A program made the position numbers and the translations under genes. A stretch of DNA of 64,000 nucleotides, taken from the NCBI RefSeq assembly GCF_040115645.1, contig NC_089572.1, positions 1,178,001 through 1,242,000 of the forward strand. Reading direction: 5' to 3'. Each line of letters begins with the position of its first letter. Within the stretch, counting starts at the first letter, position 1. The notes under the pieces are model-generated. The model worked only from the letters and a program-made list of their open reading frames with translations, was not told the origin of the DNA and ran no database searches. Source of the DNA: Euwallacea fornicatus (taxonomy: Eukaryota > Arthropoda > Insecta > Coleoptera > Curculionidae). Below are positions 50,601-62,600 of the stretch, one piece after another.

Positions 50601-53600
50601 ACAAGCGCATAAAGTGCGACGAAATGGAAGCTGAAAGGTGTCTGCGTTGTTTTCTACACGTTATAAAATCGTCTTAAGATTCTAATATAGTCAGTAATTT
50701 CTCCACACTTAGAGCGCATTTTTTTTATGTCGAATTCGTCATAAGTTTCGGATATGGCGTTTTATCAGGAAACTGTCTAGATCTGACCCCCCCTGTAGAA
50801 TTAACCCCTTGAACTACGTATTCGAAAGTGGCTCTCCCTGTTAGATAGATCATGCTCCTATTATCTGGCTTGGGCTATAGAGTGTTGCAATTTTGATTGA
50901 ATTAGAAAAATGGTTATTGGGATTTGAGGTGAAGTTCTGAACGCCACTGTTCCATTACGTGCCTATCGGAAAGGTCACATGATGCTTCTTAATTAGGCGC
51001 TTTAAGCCCATGATTTTCTAGTGGCCTTCTGTTTACTAGAAACCGCCGAACAACAAAAACTAGTCGATCTTCGTGTTTGTTATGCATTGCTGGTGATGTC
51101 ACATTATAGCCAGAAGGCCTGTAGTTGGCTAGGAACGAGCGACGGCGAGCGTAAGAATATTATCGATGGCCTTTGCACCCAATAGAAAAAGGCCTTTGTC
51201 TATTTAGATCAATGCCAAATGGTACTTCTACGTAAGGCAGCCGACGCCAGGCCAAGGTGAAAGCTATCCTACCAAAACTATAAGATTTTTTTAATCAAAA
51301 TTCATTAGTTTTAGCGGTGATGCGTATTTATTAGAAGATAATCGCATCAATGGATATTGGCATTTGAAGACCCAGTGCACCATAATCTTATATTACTTAT
51401 ACGAATAGATAAACTTTATCGTGCAAAATGTTATCTATAAATTTTTCCTTTGTGCAACTCAAGCGGACTTAGGTTTGACGGTCTCGACGGCCGTTCCGGC
51501 GCTGCGCGCATAAAATGGGCATTAAAATGTACTTTACACTGAGAACGTCGTACACCAAAGTGACTTCAAGGCCGCTTTTCGCGTTCCCATAGTACCAATA
51601 GAATAGAAATCGCAAATAAGCCGTGTGATGCCTCAGCGGCGCGAAGCGAGGCAAAAGTGGGGAAAACCCACGTCCGCTCGAGCACACGGGCCTGGCCATT
51701 TTAGAAAGGAAAAAACGACCTTAAACACTTTTTAATTATTTAAAGACCTAATGACCTCATTTTCCGCGAACAGAGGCCTTATCGATGCCCCGGGGGAGTT
51801 TTCGCGCCATTTGCCTGCGTAATGTCAATATTTGGCCTGAACGACGTGAGCATTGCATCTTTTCGGATGTTTTATAAACAAGCGAATTTGAATGAACCTT
51901 GATTTTGGCACGTGCGAAAATCAAACTGCCCTCGCAGAGAGCGTGAAAAGAGCTGAGAGTGTCAAAACATAACTGTGCCGTGTAACAGGATTTTATTGCA
52001 CAGGCAACTACGTACTTCGGCCCGATAAAAACAAAAATTCCACACGAACTGTTCGGCCCTCAAACCACTGAGACTTACGTCACGAGGCGCACCGTCATTT
52101 GTTTTTACATTATCGCCTTTTCTAACGACTAGAGAGTTGTCGCCACGGGTGCTTTGACGTTACGACAACGCCGCCCAGAACTTCCTTTCAACCCCAGTAT
52201 AACTGATTATGATAATGTTAATGATTGTCGGTTATAAGAGTGACACGATTTTGGGAATCGAGTGCGAAAACGGCCGAAAAAAGCAACAAGTAAAGTGCGT
52301 CGCAACACTCAACAACAGTGACGATTTCAAAATCGTCGCCTTGAGCCGTCGTGGCCGCTCTTGCGCCGTCGAGAAATCGCCTTTGGCCCCATCGCCACGA
52401 AAAAAACTCGGCAGAGAAACAATTATTGCTTTACCTATTATGTACCAGCGCTGGCAGTTGCCACGGATCTCCCCAAAGGCCTTGATTTCGGCTTTCATTT
52501 GGTGAATCCTGGTCGAACAATAAAAAAAATTGCTCAAAAGTTGAGTCCAATCAGCTGTTTGGTGCGACTTGACGACACGCGCCCTCCGCACTCGTGCGGA
52601 GAACAAAAGAAAATCCCCGCAACGATCCTCATTTGTCATTTCGTCTTAACCTTTATTCGGAGCGACTTCCGTGGAAAAACGGCATTATAGAACGCCACAG
52701 AAACCTGTTTTCCACGTGCCGTGCGAGCGCGCTACAAGGCCGTTGCGACCGTGTGACCTAGATATTAAGGTCGCCCGATTTTTCCTATAAATCCACTCTA
52801 CAAGTGCACCGATTCCAAGAAGTGAGGTTAGCACGCCTTGTTTTGTTTTGGTTCGTTATGGATGATGGTTTTTTGACGAAAAAAGGGCACGGCCTACGTG
52901 GCGCAAAAACGGGCATATCGCAGTGAGTCACGATGACGACGTTCGGTTGCTAGGGCACTACACTCGGACTTTTTCGCACTGGAATTTCGGGGCGAAACTC
53001 ACCTGATACCTTTTTCGCGGGGATCAGTTTCCCCGTGCGGGACACGTACGCCAATCCTGCGCTGCGCAGATGTTTCTGCAATTTCCGTTTCGATTTGGGA
53101 ATGCCTTTTTGGTCCGTCGTCGTCAACGACGGGACGATCGCAGGTTGCGATGCGGCCGACGCCATGATTGAACTGTCGCACAAGTCTCACGCGCGCTACT
53201 GGCTGACTGACGAACATACGCCGAACCGCGAAAAGTGACGATTCCACTTCGGCGAACTATCGTTACGTCAAATTATGAGCGCATATTGCTTCGAGGCGGC
53301 GTTGTCACTTCTACTTTATCTTCACCAAGTCTTAGCCAGGTTATTTCGAAAACCCGTACGCCCTCTAGTGGAAAAAATTCTGAATTGAACATTGGAACAA
53401 ATCGTATTTGCCACCAATCAATTAGCAGAGGTCTGACAGGAATTCGCAGCGTCCTCTTCGGTATACGCAAATACGGATATGCAGAGTATAAATACATAAA
53501 TATAAATTAAAAAAGAAAACCAACTTGAGTTTAAAGGCGATAGCTGTCACTGTCAATTTTTACTTCTATTAGTATTTGCAATAGAGTTGTATAATAGAAG

Positions 53601-56600
53601 GCATAAAAGAAATCCAACACACAAAAACAGTAATAAATTGCAATGGTTTTTAATTACTTTTCACTTCAACAGGTCTTCAACTGATAACTGCTAGTAATAT
53701 CAGTTGTCAAATGTCAGTCCTTAATGTTTTAAAATCATTGGACTTGATAGATTCAATCGTATTGAAGAAGCCAATTCCGTTATTTTTTAAGAACAATTAC
53801 TCAATCTTACTGTTTGATCGACGTTGTTTGTGTCGCGATTTTGTAACAGTACACCCGATCCGACTAAACAAGCGGATCGAAATCACTGAAGATAAATGTT
53901 CTGATTAAAAATTTCGCTGGAAGTTAGCATCGCTTGCAACGCATCTATCTACTATATTATGTCATTTCAACTTGTTTTTGCCATTATCTTGTAGAGAATA
54001 GTTATTTCCCCTAAATAAATGAAAGGCCGTGACAGTTTCCAACTTTGACAACAAAATGAAAGTAGAAGTTCGACTATCAAATGTTATTAGGAATGTGACA
54101 CATGTTTAACTTCAAACATTGTCACTTGGAAAAACGCCTGGTTCTGTCTTTGGTGACTTGACTGCCCCTACTCTTATCTTACACTCAAGGTGGATGTAGC
54201 CGAAGCAGCAATTATATTTACTTTAGGGTGTTACCGGATGATGAGGGTGAACCAACACTCCTGAATCCACCAACTATTGGATTCGTACATCGGCATCATA
54301 CTAATTCTAAGTAAACCTCTTTGACTTAATTTACATTTGGCATCGTCGCCTTTTCAATAGTTTCCTGCGTCGCCACCAGGAAACGCGGGGGCATGGCAAC
54401 AGCGAATGGAAGCTGTATGGTTAGATGGCGCCACACTTACGGGTTAAAATACAAAATTAGCAATTGCATTATTATGTAATAGCAATTCTAGCTGATGGAT
54501 GTTATTTTCTTTGTGTGTCTAAAAAATTTAATGAACACGGAATGTTGTTTTTAATGTATTTTATGGGTTATTTCTATTGTTTCTCTCTATCGGAAATACG
54601 CCATTTGGGCAGAAAATAAATAAATAAACGTATACAAACATTGTATTAATGCATATCCTGTGCTAGTTTATTAAAAATTGACCGGTGTTATAGCGCTCAA
54701 TTATTTTACACTTGTGTTATCAGTAACAATCGAACTTGACATGTGACTAAGGTTAGAGATCTGTCAAATGCCAAGTTTCAGTGCGCATATGCCGGATCAT
54801 TGTGTTGAGAATTAAGATACGTGGCCTATGCATCAGTTTTTCGATTTAAAACCATTGACGAGTTAAAAATCTTTAAAGAATAAAAATTATAATGTAATGT
54901 TTAGTAGTCATTGTCTTACAAACAATCGGGGATAGGTATGGGACTAATTTTTGAATAAAACACGGCACGTAACATCGGGAAAACTGTTCATTTTTATAAG
55001 CTGAAAATCCCACTTTACACATGCATGGCACGATTTTCTACATTCCATAATTAATCAGTAAATCATATTCAACCAACTTCGTGTCACGCTTGAAGGAGAA
55101 CTGGAAGCGTGTGTTAAATTCACTTGAACTCAATCGGGCACTGATTTTGGTTCATCGATTTGATACAAACTTTTATAGATCAATTTGCATAAGTCATGAG
55201 AATATCATTAGGTTGATTCAAGTGCAATTTTCCGAATTTGTAGATGAGCCGTAGAATGTCGACCTTACGCCGGATGCCCACGGCATCATCCCGAGATATA
55301 GGAGCAAACAAAAGTTAGTCGCAATGGAAAATCAATTGTGAAATTTTGAACTAACCGAACCAAACGCTGGTGGAAGCCAAATTTAGTCCAGTTTCTCACG
55401 ACCTAGTTCAAAGATGTACTATAACATAAATGTTATTTGCAATGTTGTGACATTTTACTGAATATCGACCGATCTGGAAGTTCAAACGGCAGGCTTAGAG
55501 GGGAGTAAAAGCGCGTTTTTAAATACTCCTAGACTCAATTGGCCATTGACCTTAGTTCGTGGATCGATAAATAAGTTTTATTACTCCTCCCTACAAAGGT
55601 TGATGTTACCATTAAGATGAGCAGGCAAAATTTGACGACAGGAACTTTCTGAATTAGACCTGTGGCTACTCAATAGAAACCGGAAATGTAACGGGGTCTG
55701 CTGGAAATCTTCAAGTTACAGACTAAACAAGTGTCTACATACACAGGTGGCCATTAAACAGATAAATTGCTCGGTTTATGTGAGTGCACACCGTCGACGC
55801 CGCCTTACTCCTCATGTAAGAAGTTCCAGTAAACTGATTTTACACCATTTTTCCTGCGACATCACCCCAAGATATTCAAGAAAATAGAAGTGCGTTTCGA
55901 AGAACTGACGAAGTTTCGCACTGGTCGAGCCAAAGGCAGGAAGTCGACTATATGGCAACTTTCTACGGCATCGTCTTGAAAGCTAATTCAGATTAAATGT
56001 CATTCTGATGGGCAGGCGAAGTTTAACGAGGGAGATTATCTTCAAGTGAATTCGCGCCAACCGAACCACGTACCCTGGGAAACCGACTTTACCCCGAGTT
56101 CCCCCTCCTGTGTTCCAAGGTATCGTAGGAAACAAAAGTTAGCCGTGTAGAATTGCAGGTTGTAACTTCTTAGAGGCGAACCGAATATCAAAGTTTCGAA
56201 GTGATTTTCCGGGGGCCTGAATCATCCATTCTCAATAGCCCCAAAATGGCAAGTTATTAATATTCGATTTATAATGCACACAGCTCAATATTCGGTCCCA
56301 ACTGTTACGAAGAACACCCAAAAACAACGAAAACAATCGACTCCCCAACTTTCTCCTGCTTGAGCTCGCCTTGGCGCGGCACATGGCAGTCTCGCCGTTA
56401 CCGCTCACCGCAGCAGGTCAAACCGACGTCATCGACGTCCTTCCCGACCACGTCGACCAGTGTCCACAATTTCTTTTTATTTATAAAACCGAACAACTGC
56501 CGATCTCTCGACCGAAATAACCGTCAATCCGACTATGGACACGCGAAAAACACTTGAATCTCGCAATTTGTGAGTCAAACCCTTTGTGTGAACTTTTGTG

Positions 56601-59600
56601 GTCAGTACCCACCCAACGAGGGGGGTGTTGAACTTCTTGCCTGGTGTGTGACCTTTTCCGGAATGCCTCAGGTTTGTAGGCTTTTTTTTTGGCTGAAAAG
56701 CGTACGGGTAGCCATGGAGATTGGTAGTTATGAGTCAAGCCTCGTTACAGCCGTTACGGCTTCTTTATCTCGGTACCTCGTTGGAAAAAAAAAATATTTT
56801 TTTTATATTTGATCCATTTCTGTTTGGGGAATAACACAACGTTAATTTTTGTAAATTTCTTTATTTGCGAAATTTCCTTTTACAGCAGTAATTTAGTTGC
56901 AACAAGGCGAAGCCCACTGCTCGTCGCCTCTAATTGCCACAAACAATTGAATGCCTTTGAAATAATTTCCGCAGATTTAGATTACTGATTATCCGTGATC
57001 GTGGTTTGTCATCAAGTGTTACAATAGGCGAAGCCTTCATATCGTTAAAGCTGATTAACCAAATGTCGCGTATGTAAAGCCTTTGAGTTAGCAGCAATGC
57101 AACTATCTATTTAATCCGAAAAAACATCTAGTAGAATCCTAACTTGACAGGAAGTTTTGCGAGGAGCGCTGGAAAAGGTGACAACAAGTCCGTCCCTGAA
57201 GACACACGCGACGATATTATAATTTAATAAACCTGGGGCCCGATCGTGTAACGTAATGTGGCTAAATGTCAAGATGCCCTATCGATACGGGTCTGTCACA
57301 CCACCGCCAGCGAACGCACGTCATTTTGACGTCATTCCCTGGATCTGTGACGTCATTCCCCGGATTTGTGATGTCATTAGGACAAATCCTACTCCAGCGT
57401 GGTTTTGTCACAGCGACTCCAGTCAGGCAAATAAAGAGGCTCAGGGGCCGCAGGAGTGTTTTTACTGGTCAAAAACCTGTTGAAATTGAAATGTCTCTGT
57501 GATAAGACACATTATCGTTAATCAACATCCAGTTGTTTAGTCTTGAGGTACAAATCCTTTGTGGATATGTGTCATCGAAGCAAATCGGAATATCTTAGAT
57601 GTGTGACATATTCATTCTTGTTGTTTATGGACTTTGGAGAGGCGGAAATGTGCAATTTCCGGCTCTGGCCCTTGTTTTCGGGATCATATTCCAGCACAAA
57701 ACTTTCGTCCCTAGTAATGACGCATTTCAAAAATTGGGGATATTATTAATTAGTTCCAAAAAGGTCAGGCCCCTTTCCCCCCTAGTGTCCTTTGTTCATG
57801 CAAGAAGTTTTCAGAGCTATTTTCGGGCAGATTTTTCCATTCCTGAGTCGTTGTCCCGATCTAGCTAAAGGACTGTGATTCCACTTTAACCGTTTTCAGA
57901 TCAGTCTGACCATCAAATGACGACCTGAGCGCAAAATCCCGCATTCTATATGCACTTTCATCCTTCTTCCGCTCCGGAGTTCATCTTCCATCGAATCTCT
58001 TTCTTGGCGCAAATGATAAAGAAACGTTAGTCAAACGGGGAAACGAAGGACGGAGCTGAATTCCTGTCGTTCTGGAACCACCAAGAATGTTCGAGAATTT
58101 ACCGATACTGCGAAGTAGTATCGGCTGCCTTTATAAACCTCTAGTTTTTGTTACTCTAATAGATTTTCCGATTTTTGTGTAATTTTCTAGAAATATAATT
58201 AATCTCTTTTAGTATTTGGTCAGATTGCTGTAGAAATGATGTTTTCAATCGATGTAATGATTTTACCGTCAAGCAATTGAAAGGAATGATAAATTGCTCT
58301 GTGCCTCGGCACAGAGATACACTTCCATTCCATTAACCGGGAACTTGTTTCCCTTTATTCATTCTTTCTCTTGAATGCAACTAGCACCTCGAACTACGTC
58401 AGCCCTGCCGTGGATAAGGTGCTACTTATGGAACGTAACAATACTTATCTTTTATTATCAATAAAACCCCGTTTCAAGTTCATGTGCGCTTACTACAGCG
58501 GCAATAGGAGGAAGGGAGATAAGTGATGTTCCAAGAATGCTCTCTTATCGGTCATAAGGAGGGTTTATACATACCGCGTGCTCAATGGGGTTCGTTCGCC
58601 TACGAGTCTCGTGCAATCACCAATCAATCACTGCGGAGCATTCACGGTCCAAGCCAATCAGATTGCAGCAATCTGCGAACAAACTCGCTGGTTTTTATTA
58701 TTTATTGTTCTCAACCGTCGGTAATCGTAAAGTGTTACGTAAATGGCGTAATTAAATGTATAGTGCGAACGGTTAATTAACAGATGTTTGGTTGGTCTTT
58801 TCGAATTTCACGAAGAATGTAGTACTCGGTGGTACATTGTGGTAATATGAATTTGAGTGGTGCTTTCAACGGTCTGAGCCTTCAGCAGCAGTACGACTAC
58901 TACTATCAGGTAACAGGAAATATTCACCGTGATTGAATCGACGGGCACGGAACTGGAAACCTGTTAAAAGTTTGTTTGCAAAACGCTTTAAGGCTTCGGC
59001 TTTAAACGGAAGCTGTAGAAATATATTGTTGTAGGTTAATTTAATTTTTTTGCTAATAATAATGGAAATTGAAATTTAAAAAAAAAAATGTTTTTCCCTG
59101 AATAATTTCTATTAGTTTCCTCGAAAATTGCAAATTATTAAAATTATTAATTTTGAGTGTTTGCCGCGCTCTCACGCGTGTTCAGCTCATCCAGGTTGAC
59201 CGAAGTCCTGCAGGTGCGTTCAGTATTGAACGACCTTTCTGCCTCATTGTTTAAAAAATCGTCTTGATGTCCAGGCTTTTACATATCGCAATGGAAACGC
59301 AATTAAATATATCATCGAAACGTATAAATCTTCTGGTATCTTCCTATGTTTGCTCAAACATATTATTTAATAAAATATTTGTATCGTTCCAGGCTTTCCT
59401 TCCGCCCTGTATTATTGGAATTCCTATCCTACTTCTGGTTAGTTTAGGTTAGAGTAGTTAAAGTTGCACCTCAGAAAGTCACTTCAAGTTCAAATTTCAA
59501 ATTGAGTTTTTTTATTAAGTTCCCAGGTTCGATTTACCTACGTCTTAGCGAATCATGTACTGGGCGCATTCAAATAGAGTTCGAGCTAGTAGCGAAACTT

Positions 59601-62600
59601 AAAAAAAATGTCGTACTGGTCACATTAGGTTAGCCGAGATTTTTCTTTCAGGTGAGTTATTAAATATGCGCTCAGGTGAGTTCGGGCTACTTGGAAGTCC
59701 GAAAATATATTTTACAAAGTTTTCCAGAACGGAAAGTTCTCAAACAACCCAAGAATTACTGGATAATTCGGATGGGAACTTCCCAGACGTTTCCAAAATA
59801 GAACTGCAATTTTTGATTTTTTGCAGTTGTTCCAATCTCATTACCACCCACTTTATAATCTTTAATAAATGCCTTTGTAGCTGATTCATGCGTCCTACAC
59901 AATTTACTTGCCGCACAGCAGAAAAACACAATTAGTAATTAACTGCAGTTGTTTTGAACATCTTTTAAGTGAACATACATATATTGGATAATTATTAGTT
60001 CCGGGTATTTAGCTAAGTTGTCTGACAACAAAATCAATGTAGTGGAATCTTTGGAGTCCCATAACAACATTTCGTATGTTTTATATCGGTTATTTAACAT
60101 TTAACAAAAAAAAAGGAGAGAGTATGGCTTAACATTCAAAATCCATTTGTGTTTTTCTTTGCAATCATGTTGCGGCTTAAATTAGACTTGATATATATCT
60201 TTCACGAAAACTCATCAATTACATTATACACAATTCAAAAAGAAACTCATGCCTTTTTGGAAAGTATATTGAATTTTTTGAATTGCAAAATTAAAATTTA
60301 AAAGAATTCGGAACGACCTCAAAACAGCTCCAATTTATGGGTTTAAAGTCGCGCATGGCGGGCCTATAAATACACATAATGTTAGACGAAATGTCACGAG
60401 ATGTTGAAAGAATCGCCTAGTCGGCCGTTATGGTAAGATAGCGTACGCAACCATGAAGTGCCGATCTCGTTTATTTTCGCAATGACCAATTCTTCCACCA
60501 AACAGGTCGGCAAGCATCCGAAGTACGTTTAATTTACATTTTCCTTAATTATAGGTTACCGATATTTCTAATCCGATTGTTCTTCAAAGTTATAATGGAA
60601 AGCCGCAATGTGAAAAGAGAGTCTAATGTGCACGAAGCCGGGATATCTCCAAATGCGCACGCGCGATAATCGCGTTTGGCACGTTGTCCAAAATCCAGCC
60701 TGCAATGTTTGTTTAGTAAAATGGCATAGTTGACGGAACAGACAAATAGCGGTGCTGCTAAACAGGCAATACACCCCTAATGAACCAGAATCCATATAAA
60801 CCCTTAATTATAATATTCCTGAAACTAAAAATAGTTTGTAACATTAAATATTAAAAAAATTATATTGAAATCGATCGTATCAAGTCCTGTTTATACTTTG
60901 TTCCTAATACAGTGCCGTATTACGTCGGTAAATTCTTCGAGGTTTCGGAAAAAATCCATCATCGGCAAAATTTTCTTCACGTCATATTTTTATGAATGCT
61001 TTGGATGCCACTAAAAATTGGGTGACATTGTGAGGGTTTTCTAAATAAAAAAACACACGGAAAGCATGTCTTTCTTAGTTTAAACCATCCGGTAACTACA
61101 TACGTCCATTTGCAGATACCTGTAATACAGGTGCTTACAAAAGATATTGTTAAGTGTTGCGCATGCCTACACAAATTTATCCCAGGAAAGTTCTCATTTC
61201 TTTTCGGAGGTGCATGTTGTTTATGGCCGTTTTTCTTCTTATTTTATTTTACATTGTATGTGTTTGCAGCCATGCGTTAATGTAACTTTATAGAAAGCTA
61301 ACGAAAAACGCTTAGATTTTTTTATATAGCTGTAGACGCGAACATAGTTCCTTAAAAGATATTAACATTAAATTGATTAGAACATCACAGCTTCGTGCGC
61401 TATCACGGGATCTGTGGCCATTGGGATGGCGATCGAGTGTTCGTTGTTTACGCGGCTTCAACACTTCTTTTTTATTTCTGGAAACTCCTAAAAATCCCTA
61501 AAAATAAATCCGCCTTGTGGGTGGTATTGGCCAAAGGCCAGATCTGTCCGGTTTCAATCGCGTATTACTTCACGTTGCGACTTTTTCCGCAAAATCGGCC
61601 TGTTCAGGGTCGACATGAAAGCTCCTCGACCTTTTCGTGAGCTTTCGCGTGTTCGGTTGCAGGTACGGAAAAAAATAGTTCATTAATTCATTAGCAAAAT
61701 AACTTCTTCCCACATTGCCCACGTTCGGAGTGACGTGTGTAAACAATGCCGCACCTTTGAGCTTCGTGCCAATAATAAACACTTAACCAAATTAGCAGGA
61801 AATAATCAATGATTAACCAACTTTTAACAGTCTCTGAGTAAATTTGTTGATTTATAGGGTTTACCCAAAACAACTTTACTTCCGTCATACATATAAAAAA
61901 AACACTATTTAATTAGCATCATGCCGCAGTGTGCGACCGTATAAATAACCACCCTAATCGCCACATTGTTGCTTGGGGGCTGATAAACCGACTTGTTGCG
62001 TGTCGAAAAAATTGTTGTGCATAATAGCTGACGTCACGAATTGTGTTGCAGGAACAAGCTCTAGACGCCAAAAATCAGGCGCAATCGCCTGAAGACACAG
62101 AGGACTTGTCTCCGTTGCCCACGCATGCGCAGGGTCCCGTCAGACGAAGGGGCGGCATATCGGCCGAGCCTGTCACGGAAGAAGATGCCACCAGTTACGT
62201 TAAAAAGGTGATTTCTGAAGAAAATAGTGAACGAGCCATTATTGTCGTGTGGCTCCTTCGCCATTTTGAAAAGATAAATATTTCACCAGCCATTTTTCTT
62301 TTAATTCAATAACACGCACTAAGTCCCGATTGCGTCGCTCCAGTTTAAACTCGATCTGAAGTTAAGATTAGGATAATCAGTCATATATGTGTCAAATCTG
62401 GCACGTAAATGTCAGGCCGGGTCTAAGCCTTGTTTATGCAATCCGGCCTAATAATTACTGTTAATTTTGTTAATAGTCTTCTCGCCTCTTTGCATTCTTT
62501 CTACTCCGTCTCCTTCTTTGCGCTTTCATATTGGTTTCTTCGCTTTCCTCCTATCTGTCGCCATCTCTTCCATTCCTTTCCTTCCAAGAAAACAGTTAGA

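Larger units (their letters stand above)
58910..62051. other. Pka-R1 intron before the common exon
   Basis: No gene is supported. It contains a candidate recursive splice site (59642-59657) and a perfect CRE (62029-62036) close to the acceptor of the common exon. The remaining short open frames look random. Confidence 0.45.

Noticed and set aside
52232..52690. Open frames on both strands in CG-rich DNA
   Set aside because: Overlapping frames on both strands are explained by low stop-codon frequency in CG-rich promoter DNA.
58297..58316. Perfect 9-bp palindrome around ctctgtgcc
   Set aside because: Short enough to be expected by chance in 64 kb.
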